Below the pieces are notes generated by a model. The model was not told the origin of the DNA. It did not search any database and saw only the letters and a list, made by a program, of their open reading frames with translations. From Dasypus novemcinctus (taxonomy: Eukaryota; Chordata; Mammalia; Cingulata; Dasypodidae), in assembly GCF_030445035.2 (NCBI RefSeq), contig NC_080695.1, positions 50,733,954-50,797,953 of the forward strand: a stretch of DNA of 64,000 bases. The letters run 5' to 3'. Position 1 is the first letter of the stretch. Every line of letters starts with the position of its first letter. Both the position numbers and the translations under genes were made by a program. Positions 22,959 to 35,825 of this stretch are shown one piece after another.

Positions 22959-24422
22959 CTGAAATAAACAAAGAAACAAAATCAAATTATGACATTAAAT
23001 TCATCTAAAATTTATAGAAAAACTATGATTAAAAATAGCTTTTTATTTCTAAAGATAGTTTTTTAAAAATGAATTTCCCAATTAACATCTTGAAAAAACA
23101 AACAATACAGCAGGATTATAAAAACATGCATTTATGAAGACTTACTATGTCCTTTAGAAGTAATATGACACATACCAAAAATGAATTTGACAATGTTTAA
23201 CTTAGAAAGTATACTGAATGAATTTAATAAAAAAGTCAGTAATACAGAGGATAATAAAAAAGAGCCTATAAGGAATGCCTGATACAAATATCCCTACTTT
23301 TCCCTTTTAGTTTAAAAGTGAAATATAGGACCATGCTAAACAAAGTGCTTCTAAGGAAGAAATACATAGTTGTTTCCTTTAGTTTTTAGTTTGTCTGGTA
23401 CATCCATAATAGTGAGATTTATTTGATTTTATTTCTTGAAAAAATACTTGTAGAATCACTAAATTAGCAATTACCATCAGTACAACATTTTTATAACATA
23501 TACTTTATTATACTTTATCATTAAGTCCTTTGTGTGCTCCAAAATAAATTCTAGGTAAGATGATAGATAATAAGTGCTACTTGCAATCTGTGTGATTCAA
23601 AAATGTATCCATAAATTAGGTGCAATTTCCTGTTGATCACATCATCTTGCAAGTAATAGAGACACCCTGCAGACAATTTTCCCCTATCTACTCTGGTACA
23701 ATGGAATGAAAATTTAAGCAGTAGAAGCCCACTGTATCATCTTTTAGAGTATGCTGTTATACATAAAGGTGACAGAGAATTCACTTCTAATACAACAACG
23801 AAGCCACAGTGTGCAGAACCGACTCCAGAGGAAATTGTGCTCAGCTTCTCCTTTCCTGTATTCCTGCTGAAAACAAATCAATGATTCTGAAGCCCAGGCA
23901 ACACACAATTTAAAAAGAACAAGAGGTAATCCATTATTTTACTCACTATCAACTGAATATAGAGTAGTAATATAAAGGATGCAAGCGACTGCTAGAGAGG
24001 CCTTTCATAGGGAGAATAAAGTAAAAAGGAAATTTTAATTTTATATTTAAGTTCTTTTATCAGATGATCAACATTGGTGAATGTGTAGCTTTGAAATTTT
24101 AAAATAAATGCTGAAAAACTTTATGCTCTTTGATTTGTGCCAGGCATTTCTCAGGGTTTGGAGTATAATTTTCTGCATCAATTTCCTGACAAAAGAGAGT
24201 TGGAAGAGGTGAGGCTATGGCAAAAGGAACAAAATAGCTGAATATGCAAAATTGATGGACATATGAAAACGTCTAAGGCAGAGGAATATTAAGTAGTTCT
24301 TTAAGACTGAAATACAGAGTATGGGATTTGGATATACCCAGAAATTAGACTTCTGTTTTCCTGGAAGAAGAATTGGAGTGCATATCATACTAAGTGGACT
24401 GGATTTTATTATAAAACCAATG

Positions 24423-24885
24423 TGGGAAGCAGATGTGGCTGAGGCAATTGGGCCCCCATCTACCATATAGGAGGTCCAGGGTTTGATGCCCAGGGCCTCC
24501 TGGTGAAGGCAAGCTGGCCCATGGGGTGAGCTGGTCCACACGGAGTGCTGGCCTGTGCAGATTACTGCCCCAAACAGGAATGCTGCCCTGCGCGGGAGTG
24601 CTGGCCCATGTGGAGAGCTGGCGCAGCAAGATGATGTAACAAAAAGAGACACAGAGGAAAGATAATAAGAGACGAAGCTGATCAGGGAACAGAGGTGGTA
24701 CAAGAGAATGATTGCCTCTCTCCCACTCCATAAGGTCACAGAACTGGTTCCCAGAGCCACCTAATGAGAATACAAGCAGACACAGAATAATACAGTGAAT
24801 GGACACAGAGCGCAGACAGTAGTGGGGAGGGGGGGAGGAGAAATAAATAAATTAATAAATCTCAAAAAAATCAACCAACCAACAA
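24423..24885 (+). mobile_element. Full-length armadillo DAS-type SINE
   Basis: Plus strand: head TGGGAAGCAGATGTGGCTGA, box B near GGGTTTGATGCCC, internal GGCCCATG/GTGGAGAGCTGGC units, GACACAGAG repeats and an (AAATA)n tail. The 181- and 138-aa frames on the opposite strand are shadows. Confidence 0.87.
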
Positions 24886-25368
24886 AAAGAACAACGTAGG
24901 AGCCCCATGGAAAGATATCAAGTAGAGCTACTAAGTGGACTTGAAATTTGAAAGATCAGTGTAGTTGCTGTTAGGTGTTTGGTAAAAACGTAGACATTAA
25001 TTATCCTATGGAGTTATGAGGTTTTATAATTAATAGATTTTTCTTATTTAATAGCTCAGTGAAATGGCATTTTCCTCTTTATATTTAACAATATTCAATG
25101 CTAGTGAGTCAATTGGATCATTTGTTTATGGGAATATCATTTGCAATAATCTTTTGTGAAAGCAATTTGAATAGAGCTATAAAAAATCACTTATACCATT
25201 TGACCTAGTAATATCATTTACAGACATCTCTACTATGAGAAAAATTTCAAAGAAAGAAAGAACTCAGTATTCACAGTTGTTAGTTACTACATATGTATTT
25301 GTTTTTTCATGTTTTCAAAATAATAAAGATACCATGCTCCAGAATAAAAGACTAAGACGGTTAGACCC

Positions 25369-25814
25369 TGTGATGGTTAAGGCTATTGTGTAACTTGCCC
25401 AGATGTTTGGTCAAGGAAGCACTGGGCGAATTGTAATTACAAGGGCATTTATGGACTTTAGTGACCATTGAGTTTACTGCAGTGGTAGATCATAGATAGC
25501 TGGTTATAATTACATCAATCAGGGAGATTACCATCAGCAATGAGTGACACTTAACCCAATCAGTTGAATCCCTTAAAAGAGGAAGTGATTCCAGCATTGA
25601 GAGATAATTTCCTAGCTCGTCTTTGGACAGACAGCATCTCCCAGACCTCATCAAGAATTTTCGTTGGACTTCCATCGGAGCTCCTGGTTGCATTTTGCCT
25701 GCAGAACCTGGACTTGTGCATACCCAGGGCTCCATAAGAGACTCTGATAAATCTCTTACTATTGACAGATATCCCTTGCTGATTCTGTTTCCCTAGAGAA
25801 CCCTAACTAATGTC
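25369..25814 (+). mobile_element. LTR-like element with 5-bp flanking repeat
   Basis: Begins TGTGATGGTTAAGG and ends with the phrase CTGTTTCCCTAGAGAACCCTAACTAATG. Both phrases are very common at the ends of a mammalian LTR-like repeat whose opposite-strand start is TATTAGT-AGGGTTCTC. GACCC occurs at 25,364-25,368 and 25,815-25,819. The terminal CA expected of an LTR is not intact (TGTC). The family name is uncertain. Confidence 0.6.
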
Positions 25815-26902
25815 GACCCTTTCTTCAGTTAGCAGATTAGAAGAAATCCAGAAATTTACATTTCTGTTTTCCTTGATTTGTTTATTATTTTCATATCCTC
25901 CACTGTATAATGTCTCAGAACAAAAGTCAAGTAAGCAGCTGAAGAGAAACTGAGAGCAAGAAAGACAATAAATGGCAAAGACTTTTTTCAACATTGCTGG
26001 ATAATTCCTAGCATTGACTCCCCAAACTACCAGAACTGAACAAAACCTAGTGTTAGACAAAGTCACACCATAATGGGAGTGAAGTAAACATTACGTAGAG
26101 GAAAGAACTGGAAAGTATCTGAAAATCACGATTCCATAACTCATTTTGTCACATAAACATAAGGACTTTGTGTAATTATTTCGTAATTGTTTCCAGAGTC
26201 ACATCTTGATAACGGAATGAAGCACTTCCTACTCATCAAGATTGTAATGAAAATTAAATAAGTTAATTTATAGTACTCTATAAACTGTAATATGCTATAA
26301 ATGGAGTAGTTTTGTTTTAATTTCTAACACACCTGAATTTTATAAAGAGTTACATATAGGATGTATTGGAAATATGAAAGAGGGAACAAGTGTTTGAAGT
26401 TGAGAATTTACAGTAATAGGATGCCATTCTTCCACAATATCCTTTAGAATTAAATAAGTCGGTGTAAGTTTTATTTACAGAAAATCAGACATAATTTACC
26501 AACATTAGAATGAATTTTATGGTGTTGCCTTTTTGGTGAAGCTACATTATACTATGGAACTTCCCACAACTAGACGGAGAAACGCTATATAAGAAATTGT
26601 GCCAGGTCAATAAACATCATAAGCACAACTGCTAAAGAAATTTAAAGCACTAAAAATCATTTGCAAAAGGACAAGAGCTTTTAAGTCACAGTTATTTGAA
26701 AATGGAATTTGAAGTTTACCTTAAAGATGATACTTGCATAGTCTGTAAGAGTGAGTTTTCTGTTTTCACATCTTATATGTAGAGTATCCGACTGCTCGAA
26801 TCCTCCACATAATACAGGCCTTCAAGGGAAAAATCTAGAGGTGTCCAAAGGAAAAGAGTATTCAAAACCATAAGAAACGAGTCTGTCATACTAGAACACA
26901 CC

Positions 26903-27637
26903 CTCCGCGTGACGGATGCGGTGGTGCTGTGCAGTCCCTGGCCGGGCCTGAGCCGCGCGGGACTCGGGACCGACATCGATGGGGAACGGGACCGCTCCCC
27001 GCGCTCTGCCCGCGGGCCCTCGCCTCTTCCCCACCTGCTTGGCGGGTGCGGGGACGGGCAGGGGCGCGGATCCGGCCCTCCGCCTGTGGCCATCCCTCGT
27101 TCGCCTGTCCTGGCTCTGTGTTCCCGCTCGGCCGCTCTCCGCGGCGGGGTGGTCTCGCTGTTGCTGCGGGAACGCGCCTCGCCGGCCCCTCCTGGGCCTC
27201 TGGAGCGCTGCGGGTTGTGCCTCAGGCGCCCGCGGGGAGCGGCGGCGCTGTTCCCGTTCCCGGCGTCCCCTACGCGCCGCCGCAGGCGCCTTTCCTGTGT
27301 GTGCCCCGGATGACGCCAGGGGGTCGAGGGCAGTTACGGGGGCACTCCTCTGCCTGGGAGGGTGCCCGTGTGCGTCCCAGGGGCAGCACCTGGCCAGCTT
27401 TTGGCCAACTCGAGGGCTGCCCTGTTCTGCCCGAGTTGCCCCGAGGGGCCGTGTCGCGGGGCCCCCACAGACCTGGTGTTTGCAGGAGCTTTAGAGTTGG
27501 GCCTTCCCTAAGGAAATGCGCGAGGGAGGCCGGGATCTGTGTGTGGTGCCTTTGGGTGCCAGGAGCGCCCTCGGGGTGCCTGTCGCTATCCAGCCCGCTG
27601 CATCCAGTGGAATGGAGAGGGGACCTCCAGGATAAAA
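26903..27637. other. Isolated CpG-rich insert flanked by 10-bp direct repeats
   Basis: About 735 bp of very CpG-rich sequence with abrupt edges in AT-rich intron. AGAACACACC occurs exactly at both edges (26,893-26,902 and 27,638-27,647). The right end before the repeat is GATAAAA, a possible very short A-tail, which would make the plus strand the sense of a retro-insertion. Long frames exist on both strands (up to 253 aa), but they are compositional, end in the AT-rich flank and contain no domain I recognise. The source is unknown. A retrocopy of a GC-rich promoter-proximal transcript, or a small native CpG island, are the two readings. Confidence 0.6.
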
Positions 27638-27649
27638 AGAACACACCTC

Positions 27650-28735
27650 AAAGGCTGGAGTGGCATGCCTCTCGTTATTTGATTTTCTAAAGTTATGCCC
27701 TGTGTGATAAACAGGGTGCTTGGAAAATTATGCTAATAAATGCAGAAACAGGAAACATTAAAGTAGAAAGTCAACACAAACCTTTCCTTCCCTTTCTTTT
27801 TCCCTATTTCCCACATATACACACCTTTTTCCCGTGACTCCATTGTGCTTCTCCCTAGGACAATCTCACAAAACAGAAAGCCAGGCACACTATTCTCTCT
27901 TCAAAGCGCCAACCCAAGTGAAGGCCATAAAAACACCTCTTGAAAGCCAGGGCTAGTCGTCCGGGAAAGTGTCCACAGGACATGGTATCCCTCCTTACAA
28001 AATTGTTTTTTGACTAAAATTTTTTCATAGACCCATGTCACAAAAAGAACAACTAATTCCGAACTTTGTTTGAACCATCAACACATTCCCTTCTGAGTTA
28101 TACTCTGTAGATAAAATGAGCAGGCTTGTTCTCATTCTTGTATTTGCTTGAAAAATAATTATAATAACAAGAAAGTCCATTGGAGAAATGAGTCCTCTAA
28201 TACACAAAAACAAGGCTAAGAAAGAGAAAAAGCGATCAAAAATGGCTTGCCATTTCCATGGGAGGAGAATCAAATGAAATTATATTCAACACAACCTAAC
28301 CCTCATTGGATGGTCTCACTCCTGATTTAACGTGCCTTTGTGGTATTAACACAAGCACACGCACACACATTCACACATCACTCATGCATTTTAACAAAAC
28401 GTAACACAATGCATTTTGTTAAATTTTGTTATACAGTTTGCTGTATCGTTTTAGAATTGCAGTCATGTTCTCTTTAAAGCTAGATAAAACTAGAGCCGAA
28501 GGGTGCTGACCTATTTCTGCTAATATAAATAACCTCTGTCAAAGGGATCAATATGGAAGACTGCAAAGTTGCCCTCCAGCTTAAAATCCCATGATTCAAA
28601 TAGCCATGGAATACTCTAATAGTTGAGAAAATTGATGTTTTTCCTCTCTTTTAATGGCTCTGACACAATTTTCCTGTGTGGGAAAATACATGACGAAGTG
28701 TGTCTGTGTATGTGCAAGAATGGTTTTTATCAACC
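27650..28735. other. Non-coding intronic stretch
   Basis: AT-rich, with a short CA-rich run at about 28,350-28,378. No gene or clear repeat was recognised. Confidence 0.45.
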
Positions 28736-28739
28736 CTTC

Positions 28740-29090
28740 ATTTATTGAGTGAAATAAATAGTATTTATTGTCTAAGGTATAAATGCTGTTATAAATGGTA
28801 ACTCGACAGAAATGAGTCTTGCTCTCATGAAGCTTACATTTTAAGAAAAACAAAAAATTATTTGATAATTATACAAAATAGTTTTAAGTTGTTTTAAAAT
28901 AAAATAAACAACTGAAATAAAAGCAAAACCAGGTCAAAGATATGCAGGGGTGGTCAAGATACCCTCTTTTGAATAAGTGATGTTTTAGCTGAGTTCTAAA
29001 TGGTGAGCTGGTACAGAGCAGACAAAGACCAAGGAAGGACGGCTTTTCAGGCAGAGGAAGTACTATGCTGCTCAAAAAAAGTCACTTACC
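28740..29090 (+). repeat. Ancient mammalian repeat (L2-like)
   Basis: Contains the phrase 'gagtcttgctctcatgaagcttacatttt' followed by the typical spacing to 'gctgagttctaaatggtgagctgg', a common ancient LINE-like repeat. The family is uncertain. Confidence 0.45.
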
Positions 29091-29732
29091 TGGGATAAGG
29101 TGAAGAGTTCAAGGAGACAGACTTTTTAAGCCATTTCCCACAACATTTGTGTTCACAACCTTGCTTACTCCTATGACAAGAGGTACCAGAAAAAAATAGG
29201 AGATCCAATCAAACACATTTTAGAAATAAAATAGATACTTCTTCAAAGTCCAGAACTCATTTCTTCATCTCATAAGGAGTATCTGCCAGGCAATAACACC
29301 AGAAATGCATGGCTTATTTCAGAAGTATCTGAAGAATGTAAAAGGCCAAATATTTTTTAAATTATGAATTATACAGGTAGCTTTTAGATCAGTTAATATT
29401 TGTAAGATCTTTGTGCCAACTTTGTTATTTAATGCAATAGTTCAGGATTTAAATAATGACATGAATGTTTTCCCAAACTTTTGATACATAACATCACAAA
29501 TCACTTTTTTTTGTAAATATCTTTGCTGAATTTGTATTTATATAAAGGACCGTTTTAGGAGTCTCAGGTAAAGTAACCAAAAGTAATAAAAATAATTATT
29601 TAGTATGCTAAAATAGATAATTTTTGGAAGAACCCTTATTACTTTTTAGAGTAAGTACAACAGGTTTTCCATTACTTGTTTTGATATTTATCATCACCTC
29701 TAAAGATTGTGGCACATAAAATAGTATGGTTT

Positions 29733-30112
29733 GGGAGCAGCTGTGGCTCAATCAGTTGGGCTCCCGCCTACCATACGGGAGGCCCTGGGTTCGAGTCCTG
29801 AGGGCTCCTTGTGAAGGCAGGCTCGCCCACATGCTGTGGCCTGCAAGAGTGGTGGAGTGCTGCCAGGCCCAAAAGTGCCACAGAGAGCCGACTCAGCCAG
29901 ATGATGCAAAAAAGGGAGACAAGCAAAAAAAAAAAAAAATCAGAAGAGTATGCAGTGAATGGACACAGAACAGACAGCAAGCAAGCCCCAATGGGGGGAA
30001 GGGAAATAAATAAAAAAATAAATACAGACACAGAAGAACACACAGCAAATGGACAGAGAGCAGACCACACAGAAGAAGCTGCAAAGGGGGGAAGGGGAGA
30101 ATTTAAAAAAAG
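29733..30112 (+). mobile_element. Full-length armadillo DAS-type SINE
   Basis: Its tRNA-like head (GGGAGCAGCTGTGGCTCAAT) is the best preserved in the window. It has intact A and B boxes (GGTTCGAGTCC) and the head ends near 29,810. The tail has an A-run at about 29,925-29,939, two GGACACAGA/GGACAGAGAGCAGAC blocks and AAATAAATA. A and B boxes are the internal RNA polymerase III promoter of such SINEs. Confidence 0.9.
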
Positions 30113-30589
30113 TGTGTGGTTTTTGAGGTATAAATTTGAAATATATGTACTCTAGGCTTGAGGATGGGGGAGCACTCAAGCCTAGAATCCTCATCAAACT
30201 GTCAGAATCCTCATCCAAGCAAGGTTCTGTTCTCTACTCATGAAAGCATTAATCTGTATAAATTGATTTTTAAAATACGAAAAGTTTAAATTTAAGGAAA
30301 ACAGCCATCAAGTAAGAGAATAAAAATTAAAAAGAAAAAAACTTCAGTTCAATTTGATAATGTAGTTACCTTCTAGTGTACAAAGGTCAAAAGCAAGATT
30401 TTCAACTGAAGTTTAACAACTTGTTCATAAATTTCTACATTCATACTTAGCAATTGCAACAGGTTTTTAAAAATGTTATCTAGTAAGTTACATAAGATTT
30501 GTTGTACTATCATAGAAAATTGAAAGAGAATCATCATCAACAGAGAAATCTGCTTCAGAAGTCCAAAATCTTGAATTAGGTTTGCAAAC

Positions 30590-30775
30590 CATCTCTGTGA
30601 TGTGAAATAGACATATACATACCCCATTTAATGCCTGTGGCATCTTGGATATATCACTGAAATTCCATGTCACCATTTCTTCATCTATGAAGGCACAATA
30701 AATATACCCTTCTTTTAGCAGAACTACAAGAATTAAATGTGATATTAAATGCAATGAACCATGATTTTCATACAT
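30590..30775 (+). repeat. MIR fragment
   Basis: 'tgaaattccatgtcaccatttcttcatctatgaaggcacaataa' follows the MIR core and 3' pattern (tcagtttcctcatctgtaaaatgg). It is heavily diverged. Confidence 0.5.
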
Positions 30776-31136
30776 TAGTTCAATAAAACCTAGACTAGCC
30801 TGCAAGGATTCTCTAGTTTCTGATAGAACATGTTACACAAATTAAGTTAAAACACTTGACCCACTTCTGATATAATCTCTTTGATGAAGTTAAACCAGAG
30901 AGAAATAAACTACTGCTTCTAATGTCAAAAATTAATGGGAAGGATTTTGAGAAAACTGAACCTTGGAACAGGGAGATGGCACTTTATACAGTATACTAAT
31001 TTGAAGCCCTACTTGAGATCTTGAAACTGGGGTATCTGTAGAAGCTGAACTACGTATTGTGGTCCACAGACTTTCTCAAATCACACATGCATAAGCTTAC
31101 CAGTGTCCTCACTGGCTGTTCTAACTTCCGTATATA

Positions 31137-31595
31137 GTGCATTATGTGTCTTTTTTAACCAGAGGTATGATCCTGGCTTTCAAGTTTAAGATACAAATTT
31201 TTTGCATAAATGTTAATGCCTTGATTTGGTACCTATTTGGGAAGCCAACCAATATCGTTAAAAGAACAGTCAATCCCAGAATTTTGGGACAAAGTAAATC
31301 CTCTTCTGGGAGATCTTTAACCAAATTTCTTGCTCACAATTGCAAGTACCATTGTATCTCACATTTGACTAACCAAGGAGTGAGTGTCCAGTGTTATTTA
31401 TACATTACAGCCTTTGCATTTTGGACAAAGTATAAATTTGACCCAGATGAACTGTTGAAGTCACTGAAGTCAAGGACTGTGGACTCACAAACGTTTGATT
31501 GTGAATATGCCAGCCTGGGCTCAGAATCTGTTATCTTAGCTGCCTCACAATCTTGGGTTAGACTTCGAAGAAGGACACAGAATATGGACACCTGA
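31137..31595 (+). other. Unexplained 152-codon open frame, probably not a gene
   Basis: One of the longest frames outside obvious repeats and CpG-rich DNA. The predicted protein has no signal peptide, no repeated motif and no domain that I recognise. The first part is hydrophobic (about residues 1-35) and the end is Ser/Arg-rich. The upstream sequence has no evident promoter, and splice or poly(A) context was not identified. Base composition is like the surrounding intron. I list it because nothing else explains the absence of stops. Chance is the default reading. Confidence 0.2.
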
Positions 31596-31599
31596 AGCT

Positions 31600-33940
31600 A
31601 GTTTGCAAGTGGTTAAAAAAAGAGAATAAGCCCCTTGCCCTCACACCTTCAGTTAAATCAAGGTTGCTCAGGATATTCTATTGAAAAGAGAGTTATTCAG
31701 TGTTAGAAACATTTCCATTTCTTCTAGAAGTTATGATTGCATCCATAAGGAGCTGCTAATACAGTCATACAATCAGTTAGAATGAATTCTTCAGTTACTC
31801 ATTGTACATAAAATCAGTTTAACTGCCTCTCCTTCCAAAAGGGGAAATGATATCTATAAACTACAGCCCATTCTCACATAAATCCAATTCATGCAAAATT
31901 CAGCAGTTTTATGATTGTTTTGAGGAATAAGTGGATTGAACATTGCCTGTTATGTTTTTAAAATACTGTTTAACATGTACAGGATAAAGAAATGAAAGAA
32001 GATATTCAACTTCTCCAAATGCCAAATTACAGAAACTAAAAGGAATTCACTAAAGTTTTTAATGTGACAAAATCTTTAAATATTATGAAAAGTCTAATGG
32101 TCAGAGAGCCCTATAAGAGTAAGGGAAGGCAGAGAATCTTATATAACTCAAGGCCATTTGTAAATAGATATCCACTGTTTGGATCTGGGGAAATGACTAC
32201 TATTTACATCTATCTATCCTGAGCATAAATTGTGTCATGTTTAAATCATAAGCACTTAATGTGACTGCTAAAGGACTCGTGTATCATCTTTCTAATCTCT
32301 CTTATATTTGGTAACTATTATCTAATTAGTTGAAAACTATCTTTACATAATCATCCATTTTACAATAATTGATTTAAAAATAGGGTACATAAACTTGACT
32401 AATTTAACAAAGTTCTGTCTCTGCTATTTCATTTCTCAATTATTTATAAGTCATTTAACTCAAGACAGCTATAGCTACAACTATTTTTAACCATTTTATA
32501 GCCATAAATATAAGACACGACTTAAAAACACAAACAGCATTCGGAATGACTAGAAACATTTGCATGATTTATGCATCTTCTTATAAGTTATGAATTATAT
32601 CCTTAGCTTATTATAAATCACAAGCAGAATTTAGAAATTTTAAGGTGACTTAATAATGATGAATGTCATTTTGCCAATTTATAAATTTTATAAAATGATA
32701 AACACTGATGAACTATTTAATTAAGCTTGCAATGTAAATCTCTATCAGATATGATATCCTAACCTCAAAAATATTTTTTCTTTCTTAAATTTAATCTGTC
32801 TTTATAACTGCCAGTTATAGAAAATCTATTATGTATAATAAAAACGAGTATTTTATAGGGACATCTTATTAAAAATGTGAATAGTTAGAATCAGGTGTCA
32901 AATCAAGAAAACATTCAGTCAACCAACCAGAGGCTTGGCCTAGTTGAGGATTCACCAGTTCAATGCTTATGAGGTCAAGCAGGCCACTTCAAAGAGCAAA
33001 GCATTCCAGAAGCCACAGAAAACTTTTTAACTTTTAAAGTAAATGCTGTCCCACTCCGAAAGAAGCTATCACTCTGACACCTCTTCTGATTGTCCCCATA
33101 TGTGAACGCTGAATCAATGTCTTAAGATTCCAAAACCAGGAGAGAAAAAGGAAAGGTGAATCTACGTGTATGTCCCAAGTTATGTGAAATCTAATTCTAA
33201 ATACTCACAGTACTTAGCATATTGTACAAACCAAATACAAAAACTTTTCTGGTCTAGATGATTGTTAAATAACTGTTTTTGTTTTTGGAGAGTGACCTAA
33301 TCGGTAGCTTTTTAAACTACATAGACATGGCTTTAAAGAGCCATTTAGAAAATATCAAAAGAAGTAAAACAAAATACATGTATTTGAACCACAGAGGTTA
33401 CAAGTTATGTAAGATAAAATATAGCCTCAAAAATATGTGATAAACAATACTAGGATGGAATCTAATTTGAGCTTTTTGTGGTTTAAATAAGGAAAGAAAA
33501 TTAAAATTTGAATGGAGTACAGCAAGTATTCAAAATGGAGGAGAATTCTTGAAAGGATTCAGTTTTAGTGGAGATAGACATCTTAAATAGTGGTTCATGG
33601 TTTAAGACATATAATTATATATTTTTTCCATGGCTCAACCATTAAGATCATGCTAATGAACCAAGTAAAGATTACTATCTAGTGACCAAATATATAATGA
33701 TGGTCAGGAATGAAATGTTGAGCTTTTAACAGAATGTATTTAAATAGGAATAAATGCAGGATTGAAACATATTGGAGAAAATAAAAAATTAAACAAAGTA
33801 GGGAAGAAGTGAGGCCATATAGAGAAATATGAAAAAGAAGAATAGAAATAATAGTAAATATTATTCCATTTTACAATTTTAATTCAAGAGCCAGGTGAAG
33901 GTAACACTACAGAAGAAAACTGTGTTGAAGTTAAGCCATC
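31600..33940. other. Non-coding AT-rich intronic stretch
   Basis: No gene or recognisable repeat was seen apart from scattered A/T runs. Confidence 0.45.
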
Positions 33941-33949
33941 ATCTCTCTT

Positions 33950-34400
33950 TGATGCCTGTGACAGCTTTCTAATGGTTTTTGTTGTGTTCCAAAATCCATT
34001 CTCACATTGAAACAAATTTCCTTTCATTTAAAAATCCTTTAATGACTTCACATTGCACCTGAAGAAAATCTGAACTTGTCCCTACCAACAATCTGAGTCC
34101 TGTGAATCTCTCAGACCTTAATCTCCCTTATTTTCTAGCCATATTTCTCTCTGTTGTTTGACTGCATCAAGCCTCTCTCCACCTAGAACACATCTCCCTA
34201 GCATTTTGCAGACTTGGCTCTTATCCTTCAATCTTAGCCTCACTTCCACTACTAATGAAAGGCAGCTCCCCAGGACTCCCCATCATTTTCTTTGTATCAC
34301 CCTAAGTGCTTCCTTCATAGCAGGTACCAATAATATTGCTTTTATTTTGACACATTTTCTCACCCATGCCTGAGACTCTGTAGTAAGCATCTAGAAGGTC
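33950..34400 (+). repeat. L2-like LINE fragment
   Basis: 'cttggctcttatccttcaatcttagcctcacttccact ... cacatttt' has the order of the L2 3' end (caggcctcagctcaaatgtcacctcc...). It is highly diverged. Confidence 0.4.
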
Positions 34401-35322
34401 TCTTTGCCTCCAGTCTCCTTTTCTTTTCCAAACCTTTTTCCATGCCTCATAAAAGTTCCTCATCTACCCTATATATGATTAAGCTTTTAAAAAAATGTGT
34501 ATATGACTATTTTAATTCCCTGTTTAAAAACCTTCAGTAATTGTTACTGCTTGTCAGAATCCAAAACCTTTTATATATGGACTATTTTGGAAATTTAGTG
34601 AAGTCTATTAAACTTCCCAAAATAATGCTTTTGAATACTCCAAATAAAATTCATAAGATTGCAAAGGAAATCAATCATATTAAAATGTAATGATTAAGGT
34701 GTGTTAAAAACCAAATATGTGGTATAGTATTATATGGGCTCTTATTTCATTAAATGACAGGGGGCAAGTTTAACAAATACCTGGTGTAACTACAAAATAG
34801 TATATAAATAATATTTTGAGATATTTACAATAAGTTTAATAAGATATGAAATTATCTGTGATTTGGTGACAAAGTGACATATGGTAATATTTTATTAGTT
34901 TGGCTGCCTATGATCAAAATTCAAGAATATGCAAAATATCAGTTAAAAGTGAGAAAAAATAAAGCTTTGACTGCAATATTGAATTCTATACATAGTTCCC
35001 TTGAATTCTATACATAAGAGACCTCTAACCCATTTTTAGAGAATAAAATTCAAGTTTTTAACACTGAGAGCAAATGACTTCTGTCAAAAATCATGCATCC
35101 TATCCAGTTTATTTCCAAACACTTCCTTCAGTCACTCATGAATTTCTGATACTGATAAGTCCTTGACCAATCAAAGCTAATGATTCCCACAAAGGCACTT
35201 TCTCAGTAAAAACCTTGTATGTTTGCCTAATCTGGTATATCATGGAGTGTGTTCCCCTCTACTGGATTCTTCCAAATGGCTGAGATACTTCAGTTAAAGA
35301 AAGTCTCTCATTGGATTTAATT

Positions 35323-35388
35323 TGTATTCAAATATCTAGTGCTCCCACTAAATTATGTATTCAAATATCTAGTGCTCCCACTAAATTA
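35323..35388. repeat. Perfect 33-bp tandem duplication
   Basis: Two head-to-tail identical copies (35,323-35,355 and 35,356-35,388) of a unit beginning TGTATTCAAATATCTAGTGC. It lies in intron and indicates a recent slippage or duplication event. Confidence 0.95.
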
Positions 35389-35399
35389 GTTTAGTGTTG

Positions 35400-35825
35400 A
35401 GAAATAAAAAACATAACCTTGCGAAAATATCTCATAAGTCACTCATGCCCCTGCTTCTGTAAATCAGCCTGTGAAAACAGGGCCTTGAAGGAAAATATCA
35501 AATGAATGACTCCTATCCCTTTGTCTATAAATTAGCCCGTGAAAGCACAGCCTTGTACCTGCATTCTGCTTCTCTAAATCGGCTTGGAAATTTCACATAG
35601 CAACACATTAGCCAATGAGCAAAAGTTATGATGATCCCACCTGAAATCCTAAACAAACGTAAGGAAACTGAAAAACGGCTCAGAATTTAAAGACTGACTC
35701 TCTTCTGGGCCTGCACATAATATATCTGTTCCTCCACTTCTCCTGAGTGCTGGATTTGGGTTTCTTCTGTGGTTCAGTACTCCTGGCTTTGCTGCAACTT
35801 TAGCATAGCAACCAAGACTTATTTT
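35400..35825 (+). mobile_element. Possible ERV LTR remnant
   Basis: Contains two related blocks (TGTAAATCAGCCTGTGAAA and TATAAATTAGCCCGTGAAA). Further on is 'gtgctggatttgggtttcttctgtgg...actcctggctttgctgcaact', which resembles the R/U5 region of class I LTRs. No clear termini were found. Confidence 0.35.

Noticed and set aside
26773..27093. A minus-strand peptide reminiscent of beta-propeller repeats (LEGLYYVEDSSSRILYI)
   Set aside because: Only one short match lies at the edge of the CpG block, with no neighbouring repeats or splice sites. It is likely chance.
26909..27690. 134-253 aa frames in the CpG-rich block
   Set aside because: GC-rich DNA has few stop codons. Several overlapping frames are open together, none has a recognisable domain, and they run into AT-rich flank.
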